Origin: an uncultured Clostridia bacterium
GTDB taxonomy: Bacteria; Bacillota; Clostridia; Christensenellales; Borkfalkiaceae
Direction: 5' to 3'
Assembly: GCA_900548845.1 (NCBI GenBank)
Contig: URMI01000010.1
Location: forward strand, 1 to 11,480
DNA: 11,480 nucleotides
A model generated the notes under the pieces. That model saw nothing but the letters and a program-made list of their open reading frames with translations, did not search any database and had not been told where the DNA came from. Of this stretch, positions 1-6,213 are shown one piece after another (position 1 is the first letter of the stretch; every line of letters begins with the position of its first letter). The translations under genes were made by a program, and so were the position numbers.

Positions 1-14
1 CGCTCTTCCGATCT
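1..14. other. Residual Illumina TruSeq adapter at contig edge
   Basis: Bases 1-14 read CGCTCTTCCGATCT, which is the exact 3' end of the standard Illumina TruSeq adapter (reverse complement AGATCGGAAGAGCG). Genomic sequence therefore begins at position 15. This is seen directly. That it is untrimmed adapter rather than genome follows from the exact match and from its position at the very edge. It matters because adapter bases supply two of the three bases of the apparent stop codon of the adjacent rhamnosidase gene. Confidence 0.95.
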
Positions 15-2259
15 ACGTTTCGCGGATGCCCGCGACGACGCGGTACAGCCAATCCCCCACCGAGCCGTACGAATAGTGGTTGAAGGAATTCATGGAAGGC
101 TCATGCAGCGAGCCGTCGGGCAGGATGCCGTCCCAGCGCTCCCAGATGGTCGTCGCGCCCATCCTGACCGCGTACAGCCACGAGGGGAAGTCCTCGTGGA
201 AGAGCAGCTTTTCGGCGAGGTCATGCATGCCGTTCTCACTGAGCGCGAAAAGGAGATAGGGCGTGCCCGCAAAGCCCGTGACGAGGTGGTTGTTGTGTTC
301 GGAGAGGTTGGTCCTGAGCGTTTCGATGACGCGCGCTCTCTTTCCTTCGGGAACGAGACCGAAATATAGCGTCAGAACGCACGCCGTCTGCGTTTCGGAG
401 ACGAGGCGGCCCGTCGCCGTAAAGTACTCCGTCTGGAACGCTACTTTGACGGCGTCCGCGCGGGCAGCATATTGCTTCGCAAGCGCTTCTTCACCCAAAA
501 CCTCGGCGGCCTTTGCGACGATGCCCGTCGAAACATAGTAGAACACGTTGGCGACGAGGTGCTTATCCGTCGAGCCCGTGCGCGTTGCGGGGTTGGAGCC
601 GTCGAGCGCCAGCCAGTCGCCGTATTGGAAACCCGTCTGCCACAGGCCGTTTTCGCTGCATCTGGAATAAACGAAATCCACCCACTTCTTCATGGCGGGG
701 AATTGCGCGCGGAGTGCTGCTTTGTCGCCATAGACGAGGTATTCGTTCCAGGGGATCATGGCCGCGCAGTCGCTCCAGAGCGCCGCGCCGTCGTTATTGC
801 TGAGGATATCGGGGATGACGTGCGGCACGCTGCCGTCGGCGCGCTGCTCGCTCGCAAGGTCTATGAGCCATTTATCGAAGAAGGACGAGACGTCGTAGTT
901 GAATGCCGCCGTGCGGAAGAAGACGTTGGCATCGCCCGTCCAGCCGAGGCGCTCGTCGCGCTGCGGACAGTCGGTCGGAACGTCGACAAAGTTGCTCCTC
1001 TGCCCCCAGACGATGTTCTTCCAAAGCCGCTCGACGCGGGGATCGGAGCACTCGAATGTGCCCGTTCTTCTCATATCAGAATGCAGCACGAGCCCCGTGA
1101 CCGCCTCCAAAGGAAGCTCCTTCCCGACGATCTGAAGATAGCGGAAGCCGTGGAAGGTGAAATGCGGCGTTAAGACCTGCTTCCCGCCCGCGAGGATGAA
1201 CGTATCTTCGCTCGTCGCTTCGCGCAGGTTCTCCGTGTAGAAGTTGCCCTCTTTGTCGAGCACTTCGGCATGCCGCAGCGTAATGGTTTCCCCGCGCTTC
1301 CCATCCACTTCCAGAGAGACAAAGCCCGTGAAGTTCTGCCCGAAATCGAGGACGTATTCCCCCTTCGGCGTATGGAAGGCGGAGACGGGCTTTAAGACCT
1401 CGGTGCAGCGGACGGGCTCGTTGATCTGCCCGACCACCTTCGCAGGGAAGGAAACGGCTTCCACGGGGGAAGTTTTCTCTTCCTGCGTGAAGTCCTGCGT
1501 TTCACCGAAATAAAATTCGCTGTCGGCGATATAGGTGGAGACGGCGGTGAAGCTCTCGTCCGTTGCGAACACGTCCTCGGTGCCGTCCTCGTAAAGAAGG
1601 CGCACTTCTGCCATGCCCGCCGTGCGGTCGCCGTAGATGCCGCGCTGCTTCATAAAGCCGAGCGCACCCGCATACCAGCCCTTGCCGATGAGCATCGAAA
1701 AGTCGTTTTCTCCCTCTTTGATAAGGGAAGTGACATCGTAAGTCTGATACTCGAGGGTGTGCGGATAGCTCGTCCAGAAAGGTGCAAAATAGCTGTCCCC
1801 CGCCTTTACTCCGCCGAAATAACACTCATAGAGCCCGAGCGCCGTCGCATACAGCCGCGCCGATTTGACGGGCTTTTTCGCCGTAAACTTTGCTTTGAGC
1901 GCATAGACGGGCGCAGGCGCTTGCTTGGGGGCGATCATCTTTGCCGCGAAGGGTTCGGAGAGCTTATCCGTTTCGAAGACAAGCGCCTCTTCCGCGCGTT
2001 CGCCGTGGTTGTCCTCCGCCGTTACGCGCACTTCATAGCGGGTGCGGGGCAAGAGCGCTTCTCCTTCGGCAAGCACATAGGCGCACTCCCCATTCCCTCC
2101 GGCGGAAGAGACTCTTTCCCCGCCACGGAAGACGCAAAGTTCAAAGGATACCTGTTTTGTATCCTTTTTATCGGAACGGAGTTTCCAGGAAAAATGAGGG
2201 CGTCCGGTGCGGCAAAAACCGCCCGCCGCTTCCACAACACGAAGGTCATAAAGCTGCAT
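13..2259 (-). CDS. GH78 alpha-L-rhamnosidase, 3' end truncated (false stop)
   Basis: The gene encodes a retained 748 residues of an inverting alpha-L-rhamnosidase (GH78), which cleaves terminal alpha-L-rhamnose from plant glycosides or polysaccharides. Order: an N-terminal fibronectin-like beta domain (about 1-110), the rhamnosidase N domain (about 125-265, with YQTYDVTSLI near 171-180), a second beta-sandwich (about 290-395, with DFGQNFTGF at 305-313), then the (alpha/alpha)6 barrel (about 400-745). Family active-site motifs are intact: DVPTDCPQRDERLGW at 426-440 with the predicted general acid E436, and TTIWERW at 703-709 with the predicted general base E707. There is no signal peptide, so it is probably cytoplasmic. 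The start is ATG at 2259 with AAGGAGG (2270-2276) 10 nt upstream. The product ends at AGIRET, about 72 residues short of its paralogue in this window, and so lacks the C-terminal beta-sandwich. The stop TAG uses adapter bases 13-14. It is divergent from the AraC gene and is a likely target of it. Confidence 0.93.
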   Translation of the reverse strand: MQLYDLRVVEAAGGFCRTGRPHFSWKLRSDKKDTKQVSFELCVFRGGERVSSAGGNGECAYVLAEGEALLPRTRYEVRVTAEDNHGERAEEALVFETDKLSEPFAAKMIAPKQAPAPVYALKAKFTAKKPVKSARLYATALGLYECYFGGVKAGDSYFAPFWTSYPHTLEYQTYDVTSLIKEGENDFSMLIGKGWYAGALGFMKQRGIYGDRTAGMAEVRLLYEDGTEDVFATDESFTAVSTYIADSEFYFGETQDFTQEEKTSPVEAVSFPAKVVGQINEPVRCTEVLKPVSAFHTPKGEYVLDFGQNFTGFVSLEVDGKRGETITLRHAEVLDKEGNFYTENLREATSEDTFILAGGKQVLTPHFTFHGFRYLQIVGKELPLEAVTGLVLHSDMRRTGTFECSDPRVERLWKNIVWGQRSNFVDVPTDCPQRDERLGWTGDANVFFRTAAFNYDVSSFFDKWLIDLASEQRADGSVPHVIPDILSNNDGAALWSDCAAMIPWNEYLVYGDKAALRAQFPAMKKWVDFVYSRCSENGLWQTGFQYGDWLALDGSNPATRTGSTDKHLVANVFYYVSTGIVAKAAEVLGEEALAKQYAARADAVKVAFQTEYFTATGRLVSETQTACVLTLYFGLVPEGKRARVIETLRTNLSEHNNHLVTGFAGTPYLLFALSENGMHDLAEKLLFHEDFPSWLYAVRMGATTIWERWDGILPDGSLHEPSMNSFNHYSYGSVGDWLYRVVAGIRET

Positions 2260-2276
2260 GATGAAAAATCCTCCTT

Positions 2277-2293
2277 ATTTTACTGCCATTTTA
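2277..2293 (-). promoter_or_regulatory. Tandem TAAAAT -10-like hexamers upstream of GH78 gene
   Basis: On the minus strand two TAAAAT hexamers (2288-2293 and 2277-2282) lie 11 bp apart, just upstream of the rhamnosidase ribosome binding site. Each matches the sigma-A -10 box at five of six positions. Neither has a recognisable -35 box about 17 bp upstream. That would suit an activator-dependent promoter, such as one driven by the divergent AraC-family protein, but this is inference. The hexamer at 2277-2282 nearly abuts the ribosome binding site, so only the outer one is a likely promoter. Confidence 0.35.
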
Positions 2294-2313
2294 CCACTTT
2301 TTTTCGGAAAAGT

Positions 2314-2349
2314 ATTGCACCATTGTCGCTTTTATTGTATAATTGTTGC
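2314..2349 (+). repeat. Two-copy direct repeat, candidate AraC-type operator
   Basis: Two 16-bp copies, 2314-2329 (ATTGCACCATTGTCGC) and 2334-2349 (ATTGTATAATTGTTGC), match at 12 of 16 positions and start exactly 20 bp apart. Each copy contains two ATTG elements 8 bp apart. AraC/XylS proteins have two helix-turn-helix motifs per subunit and commonly bind direct repeats spaced about two helical turns, with each half-site read in two segments; the layout here fits that. The copies cover the -35 and -10 boxes of the regulator's own promoter, which suggests negative autoregulation. The repeat is seen; the binding is inferred. Confidence 0.5.
2315..2343 (+). promoter_or_regulatory. Sigma-A promoter of the AraC-family regulator gene
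   Basis: A perfect -10 box TATAAT (2338-2343) is preceded by TTGCAC (2315-2320), which keeps the TTG core of the -35 box. The spacer is the optimal 17 bp. Transcription would start near 2350, giving a leader of about 38 nt before the ATG at 2388. The -35 and -10 boxes each fall inside one copy of a direct repeat (2314-2349), so a protein bound to that repeat would be expected to block this promoter. Confidence 0.72.
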
Positions 2350-2373
2350 AAATATTTTTTCTTTCTCACAAGC

Positions 2374-2379
2374 GAGGTG
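2374..2379 (+). promoter_or_regulatory. Ribosome binding site deciding the AraC gene start
   Basis: GAGGTG lies 8 nt upstream of ATG 2388-2390. An in-frame TTG at 2343 would add 15 residues, but it overlaps the -10 box, lies before the expected transcription start and has no ribosome binding site. ATG 2388 is therefore the better start. Confidence 0.75.
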
Positions 2380-2387
2380 CCTTCCTT

Positions 2388-3611
2388 ATGGAAAATTATG
2401 ACTTTTTGTGTGAAGCCTCCAAACTGCTCAACGACCTCAGCGGCCTTCCCGTTGCCATCTTCCGCGGGAAGGAACATGTGAAAGATTATTCCGTCGTGCG
2501 TCTGCCTCCCGCCTCGGCGTCTCCTGCCCTGAGACATTTTGAAACGCTGTATGAAAGAAATGAACCCGTTGCCTACGAGGCCGCGGACGATAAGCTGCTT
2601 TACGGCCTCGTGCGATCGAAAGAGGACGATCTGAGCCTTCTCGTCGGGCCCGCCTGCCTTTCCGACCTCACGGAGCACGAGATCGCAAAACTCATGCTCG
2701 ATTATGATATCCCAAAAGAACAGGAAAAGGTCTTCAAGGAATTTCTTTTCTATGCTCCCCGATACCATTTCCAATACTGCATAGAGCTGCTGCTTTTTTT
2801 ACAGCTCGTCATCAACAAAACGCTCGTTTCGCACCGCGAGATCACACTCGACAAATCGGAACGGGGCGAAGAGCTTGTGCAGCAGGCCTTCCGCGAAATG
2901 TTCCACCACAACGAACAGCTCGAATACGGCGAAGTGCAGAAGCATACCACGCTTGAATTCGAGCAAAAGATGCTCGACTGCATCCGCTTAGGGGACAGAA
3001 AGGCGCTCGAGGAAGTTTTCAGCAGCGTTCCCATCGGGCGCATCGGGAAGGTCGCCCCCACTTCCATGCGTCAGGCGCAGAATACGGCGATCGTTTCGAT
3101 CACCCTTTCGGTACGCGCTGCGATCAAAGGCGGCCTGAGCCAGGAGATCGCCTTCCAGCTCTCGGATATTGCCATCCAGAAGATCGAGGCCTGCTCCTCC
3201 ATCAATGAAGTCAACCTCATTTCCTACCGCATGATGACCAACCTCACCGAACGCGTCGCGGCGATCAATACGACAAGTTCGGGCAATCCCATCGTCGACA
3301 GCGCCATCCGCTATATCGACGAACATGTCTGTTCCAAGATCTCCATCGACGATCTTGCCGAGTGCGCCCACGCCAACCGCTCCTATCTTTCGGCAAAGTT
3401 TAAGAAAGAAACAGGACTTTCCATCATGGAATATATCAACAAGAAGAAGATCGAGGAAGCCGAGCGCCTTCTGCGATTTTCCGATAAGTCTCTCATCGCC
3501 ATCGCAAGTTACCTTTCTTTCTCATCGCAGAGCCACTTCCAGAACACGTTCAAAAAAGTCACGGGAAAGACGCCGACGCAGTATCAGCGGGAATTCAAGA
3601 TCAAGCAGTAA
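2388..3611 (+). CDS. AraC-family transcriptional regulator
   Basis: A 407-residue transcription factor. The last about 108 residues (300-407) form the AraC DNA-binding domain: a first helix-turn-helix around ISIDDLAECAHANRSYLSAKF, then a second around SLIAIASYLSFSSQSHFQNTF, closing with the family signature KKVTGKTPTQYQRE. The N-terminal about 295 residues are a sensor and dimerisation region. Its middle contains LDCIRLGDRKALEEV and SVRAAIKGGLSQEIAFQLSD, typical of the Firmicutes AraC proteins that carry a long N-terminal domain. There is no membrane segment, so it is cytoplasmic and probably senses an intracellular sugar or glycoside. It is divergent from one rhamnosidase gene and convergent with the operon carrying the other, which makes it the likely local regulator. 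The direct repeat over its own promoter suggests autoregulation. The ligand cannot be read from the sequence; rhamnose or a rhamnoside is the obvious guess. Confidence 0.93.
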   Translation: MENYDFLCEASKLLNDLSGLPVAIFRGKEHVKDYSVVRLPPASASPALRHFETLYERNEPVAYEAADDKLLYGLVRSKEDDLSLLVGPACLSDLTEHEIAKLMLDYDIPKEQEKVFKEFLFYAPRYHFQYCIELLLFLQLVINKTLVSHREITLDKSERGEELVQQAFREMFHHNEQLEYGEVQKHTTLEFEQKMLDCIRLGDRKALEEVFSSVPIGRIGKVAPTSMRQAQNTAIVSITLSVRAAIKGGLSQEIAFQLSDIAIQKIEACSSINEVNLISYRMMTNLTERVAAINTTSSGNPIVDSAIRYIDEHVCSKISIDDLAECAHANRSYLSAKFKKETGLSIMEYINKKKIEEAERLLRFSDKSLIAIASYLSFSSQSHFQNTFKKVTGKTPTQYQREFKIKQ

Positions 3612-3636
3612 AAAAGCGGCCGAAAAGGCCGCTTTT
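3612..3636. terminator. Bidirectional intrinsic terminator between convergent units
   Basis: GCGGCC (3616-3621) pairs with GGCCGC (3627-3632) around a GAAAA loop. The stem is extended by four A-T pairs to 10 bp. Read rightwards it ends in TTTT; read leftwards it ends in six T (3610-3615 complement). It begins directly after the AraC stop codon and 16 bp beyond the stop codon of the last operon gene, so it can end both converging transcripts. Confidence 0.88.
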
Positions 3637-3652
3637 CATATCGAAGGAACAC

Positions 3653-5173
3653 TTACTTGACGTCGAGCTCGCTGACGATCTTGGGGTATTCGCGCATCTC
3701 GTCGGGGCCGTGCAGCGGATCCCACACCTGCGCGAAGAATTTATCTACTTTGGCGCGGGCGCCGTAGTTCCAGCTCTTTCGCTCGCACTCGTCGCACCAA
3801 TGACCTCCCTCGAGGACGAGGCGCGGGCTCGCCTTGAACTTGTGCCCGAACGCGCACTCAAATTCGAGGGGCGTCGTCCAGTCGCCCTTTTGCATCGTTG
3901 TGCTGAGGAGCTTCCCGCCGCGGAAGGAGGCGGCTTTTTTCATGTCGTCGTAGCAAAGCTCGCTTTCGGGCTTTTCTTCGTCGTAGCCGTGGTCGATAGG
4001 AACAACTTTATCCCAATCGGTGAAGTGCTTCATCTGAGAAAGCTTTTCGGGGAGAGCCTCCCAGCGTGCGCGGCTGCCCCAGTAGGCGTCGATATGATCT
4101 TCGACGTTATCTTCGATGAAGTGCAGCGTGCCGTGTTCGGTACGGGCGAGCTGATCGAAGCGCTTCCTCATGATGCCGCCCATCAATTTCTGCCCGCCCG
4201 GGAGCTTGCAGATGACGCGCGAAACCGTGCGAAGGCCGCCGAGCATTTCGAGATAGCAGTCATAGTAGTACTGCATGGAATCGTGACGGAAATGCAAATA
4301 GTTTTCGAGCTTATCGCTATCTAGATAATAGTGCCCGTGGAAATTTAAGGTCGCCTGCTTTTTTGGGCTTAGAATATAGTCGAGCTTCGTGAGCCCGATC
4401 TCGCCGTACAGCATTTTGAACATGGAATAGGTATCCGTTCTGCACGAAGGGCCGCCGCCGATGTTGTAGATATGCCCCCAGAACTCTTCGGGAAGCGTTC
4501 CGTCGTGGAAGAAGGCGCACAGGTTTTTCATTGCGCGCGCAGAATCGCGGTCGGAACAATATTCGAGGACGTTATCAAAGCAGTTGTGGAACATGATGGC
4601 GTCGTTGATCTCGCTCATCGCCTTGCCGATGATGCCCGTCTGACGGAGCGACACCCAATACTTAAGGCCGCTTTCAATGACGAGCCGCTCCGCCGCCACT
4701 TTGGAGACGGCGTAGTAGTCGAACATGGAAGGCTTGATGGGGTCGCCCACCCTGCCCCAATGGATGGGCGGCATCCTGTCGCCCGTCTCCGCCACCGTGC
4801 CGATGTACACGAGGCGGGTCGAATTTTCCTGCCCGCAGTCATAGATGGCGTTGATGATGTTCTTCGTCGAGCCGTAGTTGACCTTCATCGCCCGTTCCGG
4901 GTAGTAATCGGCGGCAGGCGACACGAAGGCGGCGATGTGCAGGACGAGATCGCACCCCTTCACGCACTTTTTGACGACTTCATAATCATTGAGATCGCCC
5001 CACTCAACAGAAAGCCCCTTCGTCTGCAGATAGGGTGCGAGCAGGCTTCTGTTCTTTTCGGAATCGCGGGCGAGAATGACGATGTCCTGTTTGTCGGTAT
5101 CTTTGAGCATCTCTTTGAGGGATGCAAAGCCCATGCCGCCCGTTGCGCCCGTGACGAATACGCGCTGTTTCAT
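3653..5173 (-). CDS. Extended SDR (NAD-dependent epimerase/dehydratase) with C-terminal zinc-ribbon-like module
   Basis: A 506-residue cytoplasmic protein. Residues about 1-310 are an extended short-chain dehydrogenase/reductase: the nucleotide-binding motif TGATGGMG at 8-15, the active-site strand IGTVAETG near 124-131 with T126 in the usual Ser/Thr place, and a canonical YAVSK (Y154, K158). The family includes nucleotide-sugar epimerases, dehydratases and hydroxysteroid or dihydroflavonol-type reductases; the substrate cannot be assigned. Typical extended SDRs are 300-350 residues, and here about 190 more follow. Near the end is a likely zinc site, C440-x3-H444 then C460-x2-C463, in a FECAFGHKF...WCDEC context that resembles zinc-ribbon domains. 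It is the last gene of the operon. ATG 5173 lies 1 nt from the preceding stop codon, with GGGGAG (5178-5183) overlapping that gene's end, so translation is probably coupled. The adjacent SDR suggests paired action. Confidence 0.88.
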   Translation of the reverse strand: MKQRVFVTGATGGMGFASLKEMLKDTDKQDIVILARDSEKNRSLLAPYLQTKGLSVEWGDLNDYEVVKKCVKGCDLVLHIAAFVSPAADYYPERAMKVNYGSTKNIINAIYDCGQENSTRLVYIGTVAETGDRMPPIHWGRVGDPIKPSMFDYYAVSKVAAERLVIESGLKYWVSLRQTGIIGKAMSEINDAIMFHNCFDNVLEYCSDRDSARAMKNLCAFFHDGTLPEEFWGHIYNIGGGPSCRTDTYSMFKMLYGEIGLTKLDYILSPKKQATLNFHGHYYLDSDKLENYLHFRHDSMQYYYDCYLEMLGGLRTVSRVICKLPGGQKLMGGIMRKRFDQLARTEHGTLHFIEDNVEDHIDAYWGSRARWEALPEKLSQMKHFTDWDKVVPIDHGYDEEKPESELCYDDMKKAASFRGGKLLSTTMQKGDWTTPLEFECAFGHKFKASPRLVLEGGHWCDECERKSWNYGARAKVDKFFAQVWDPLHGPDEMREYPKIVSELDVK

Positions 5174-5174
5174 G

Positions 5175-6002
5175 TTACTCCCCTTTCATGGCGACGATAT
5201 TTTTGGACTTTCCGTCGAGAATATCGGCGCAGAGTTTTACGGAATCGCCGATCGCAGATTCGATATCGTCTGGCTGAACGCCCAAAAAGTCGCAGCCCTC
5301 CTTTTTGTCGATGAAGAGGTTGCTGCATTGGAGCTTTGTGAACTTGACCATATGCAGGCCGCCGTCGATGCCATCTTTCTTCTGCTGTTTTCTCAGCTGC
5401 ATCCCGCCGATCGCATAGAAGCAGTTGGGGATGGTCTTGATCGGTTTATTCGGGCAGCCGAGATATTTGTGGCAGATTTTGAGCATCTGCTTCCACTCCA
5501 TGTTGTAATAACCGATGGGATAACACTTGCCGCCCCTGTTGCGTTCCAGTGCGCCCGCGATCGCCTGCCCGACTTGCTTCACCGTGACCATCGTACTGCC
5601 GCCCTTCGGCCAGAGCGTTGCGTTTTTCATAGAGCGGATATTTTCGACGAGGAACACCCACACGGGTTTGCGCCCCGGCTGCGTGCCGAAGATATAGGGA
5701 AGTTCCAAAACGGCGACGTCGAAATCTTTGCCTGCGAAGCTCATTGCTTCATTCTCCTGGTCGATGCGCGAGCGGATATACGGATGATACTTGGTGAGCT
5801 TCCATTCGGGATGCTTTTTCGCAAAATACGAAAAGTACGAACCGAGAATGACGGAATGCTTGACGCCGCACTCTTTGGCAAGTTTCAGAAGCCGCTTGAC
5901 AGGGTCGATGTTGTACTTCTTATACAAGTTGTAGATGGGCGCAGGGCCTTCGACGCGCTCGTCGACGCCTGCGGCGAATACGAAGCCTTCGCAGCCCTTC
6001 AT
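5175..6002 (-). CDS. Atypical extended SDR, C-terminal part (frameshifted gene)
   Basis: 275 residues corresponding to an NAD-dependent epimerase/dehydratase-like protein from the third beta strand onward. It opens with MKGCEGFVFAAGVDERVEG, which is the middle of a Rossmann fold and not a start: the glycine-rich NAD loop is missing here and sits in the fragment immediately upstream in another frame. Further motifs are SVILGSYFSYF (about 50-60) and LELPYIFGTQPGRKPVW. Where canonical SDRs have YxxxK this protein has HPYIRSR, so Arg stands in the Lys position. As I recall the family this is shared by relatives, but I could not check. ATG 6002 overlaps the upstream stop codon as ATGA and has no clear ribosome binding site, which argues against an independent gene. 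Joined to 5999-6190 by a one-base correction it gives a normal-length protein of about 338 residues. Substrate unknown. Confidence 0.8.
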   Translation of the reverse strand: MKGCEGFVFAAGVDERVEGPAPIYNLYKKYNIDPVKRLLKLAKECGVKHSVILGSYFSYFAKKHPEWKLTKYHPYIRSRIDQENEAMSFAGKDFDVAVLELPYIFGTQPGRKPVWVFLVENIRSMKNATLWPKGGSTMVTVKQVGQAIAGALERNRGGKCYPIGYYNMEWKQMLKICHKYLGCPNKPIKTIPNCFYAIGGMQLRKQQKKDGIDGGLHMVKFTKLQCSNLFIDKKEGCDFLGVQPDDIESAIGDSVKLCADILDGKSKNIVAMKGE

Positions 6003-6190
6003 GTGAGCGCCACTTCGTCGTCCGTCATCTCGAGATAGTTGCCGTACTCGATCTTCATTTCGGGCGGCAGGACGGCGCCCGCGGGCAGGGGCGGAAGTGC
6101 GATGCTCGATACTTCGTGCCCTCTTGCAATGAGCTCCTTGGCGGCTTCCGAGCCCAAAAGCCCCGTGCCGCCGATCATAAATACTTTCAT
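5999..6190 (-). CDS. Atypical extended SDR, N-terminal part (frameshifted gene)
   Basis: 63 residues forming the first beta-alpha-beta of a Rossmann fold: MKVFMIGGTGLLGSEAAKEL with the NAD(P)-binding GGTGLLG at 7-13, then a second strand (HEVSSIAL). It stops at TGA 5999-6001, directly where the remaining SDR sequence begins in another frame. ATG 6190 is supported by a near-perfect ribosome binding site AAAGGAGG (6197-6204) 6 nt upstream, and it follows the rhamnosidase stop codon by 23 nt. Longer in-frame starts up to 6466 would lie inside the rhamnosidase coding region and are not credible. Alone the fragment cannot be a working enzyme. It is best read as the 5' part of one gene spanning 5175-6190 that was broken by a single-base deletion, either real (pseudogene) or a sequencing or assembly error. 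Confidence 0.75.
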   Translation of the reverse strand: MKVFMIGGTGLLGSEAAKELIARGHEVSSIALPPLPAGAVLPPEMKIEYGNYLEMTDDEVALT

Positions 6191-6196
6191 AAAACG

Positions 6197-6204
6197 CCTC
6201 CTTT
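6197..6204 (-). promoter_or_regulatory. Strong ribosome binding site of the split SDR gene
   Basis: On the minus strand AAAGGAGG lies 6 nt before ATG 6190. It fixes the true start of the split SDR gene and shows that the N-terminal fragment, not the downstream ATG 6002, carries the translation start. Confidence 0.85.
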
Positions 6205-6213
6205 GCGTTGATC

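Noticed and set aside
472..1173. A 233-codon plus-strand open frame opposite the first rhamnosidase
   Set aside because: Antisense shadow of the conserved GH78 barrel; no ribosome binding site or recognisable motif.
2343..2387. TTG 2343 as an upstream start of the AraC-family gene
   Set aside because: It overlaps the -10 box and lies before the expected transcription start; ATG 2388 has a proper ribosome binding site.
2260..2387. Catabolite-repression (CRE) site, riboswitch or attenuator in the divergent region
   Set aside because: I saw no match to the CRE palindrome and no stable hairpin or riboswitch core in these 128 bases.
1759..2481. A 240-codon plus-strand frame running through the divergent promoter region into the AraC gene
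   Set aside because: It would overlap the real AraC frame and the promoter, and its translation is low-complexity, Arg- and Phe-rich.
5985..6015. Programmed -1 ribosomal frameshifting at the SDR junction
   Set aside because: No slippery heptamer is visible near the ATGA overlap, so a deletion or sequence error is the simpler reading.
5076..6038. A 320-codon plus-strand open frame antisense to the SDR genes
   Set aside because: It lies entirely opposite motif-rich SDR coding sequence; its translation has no coherent domain.
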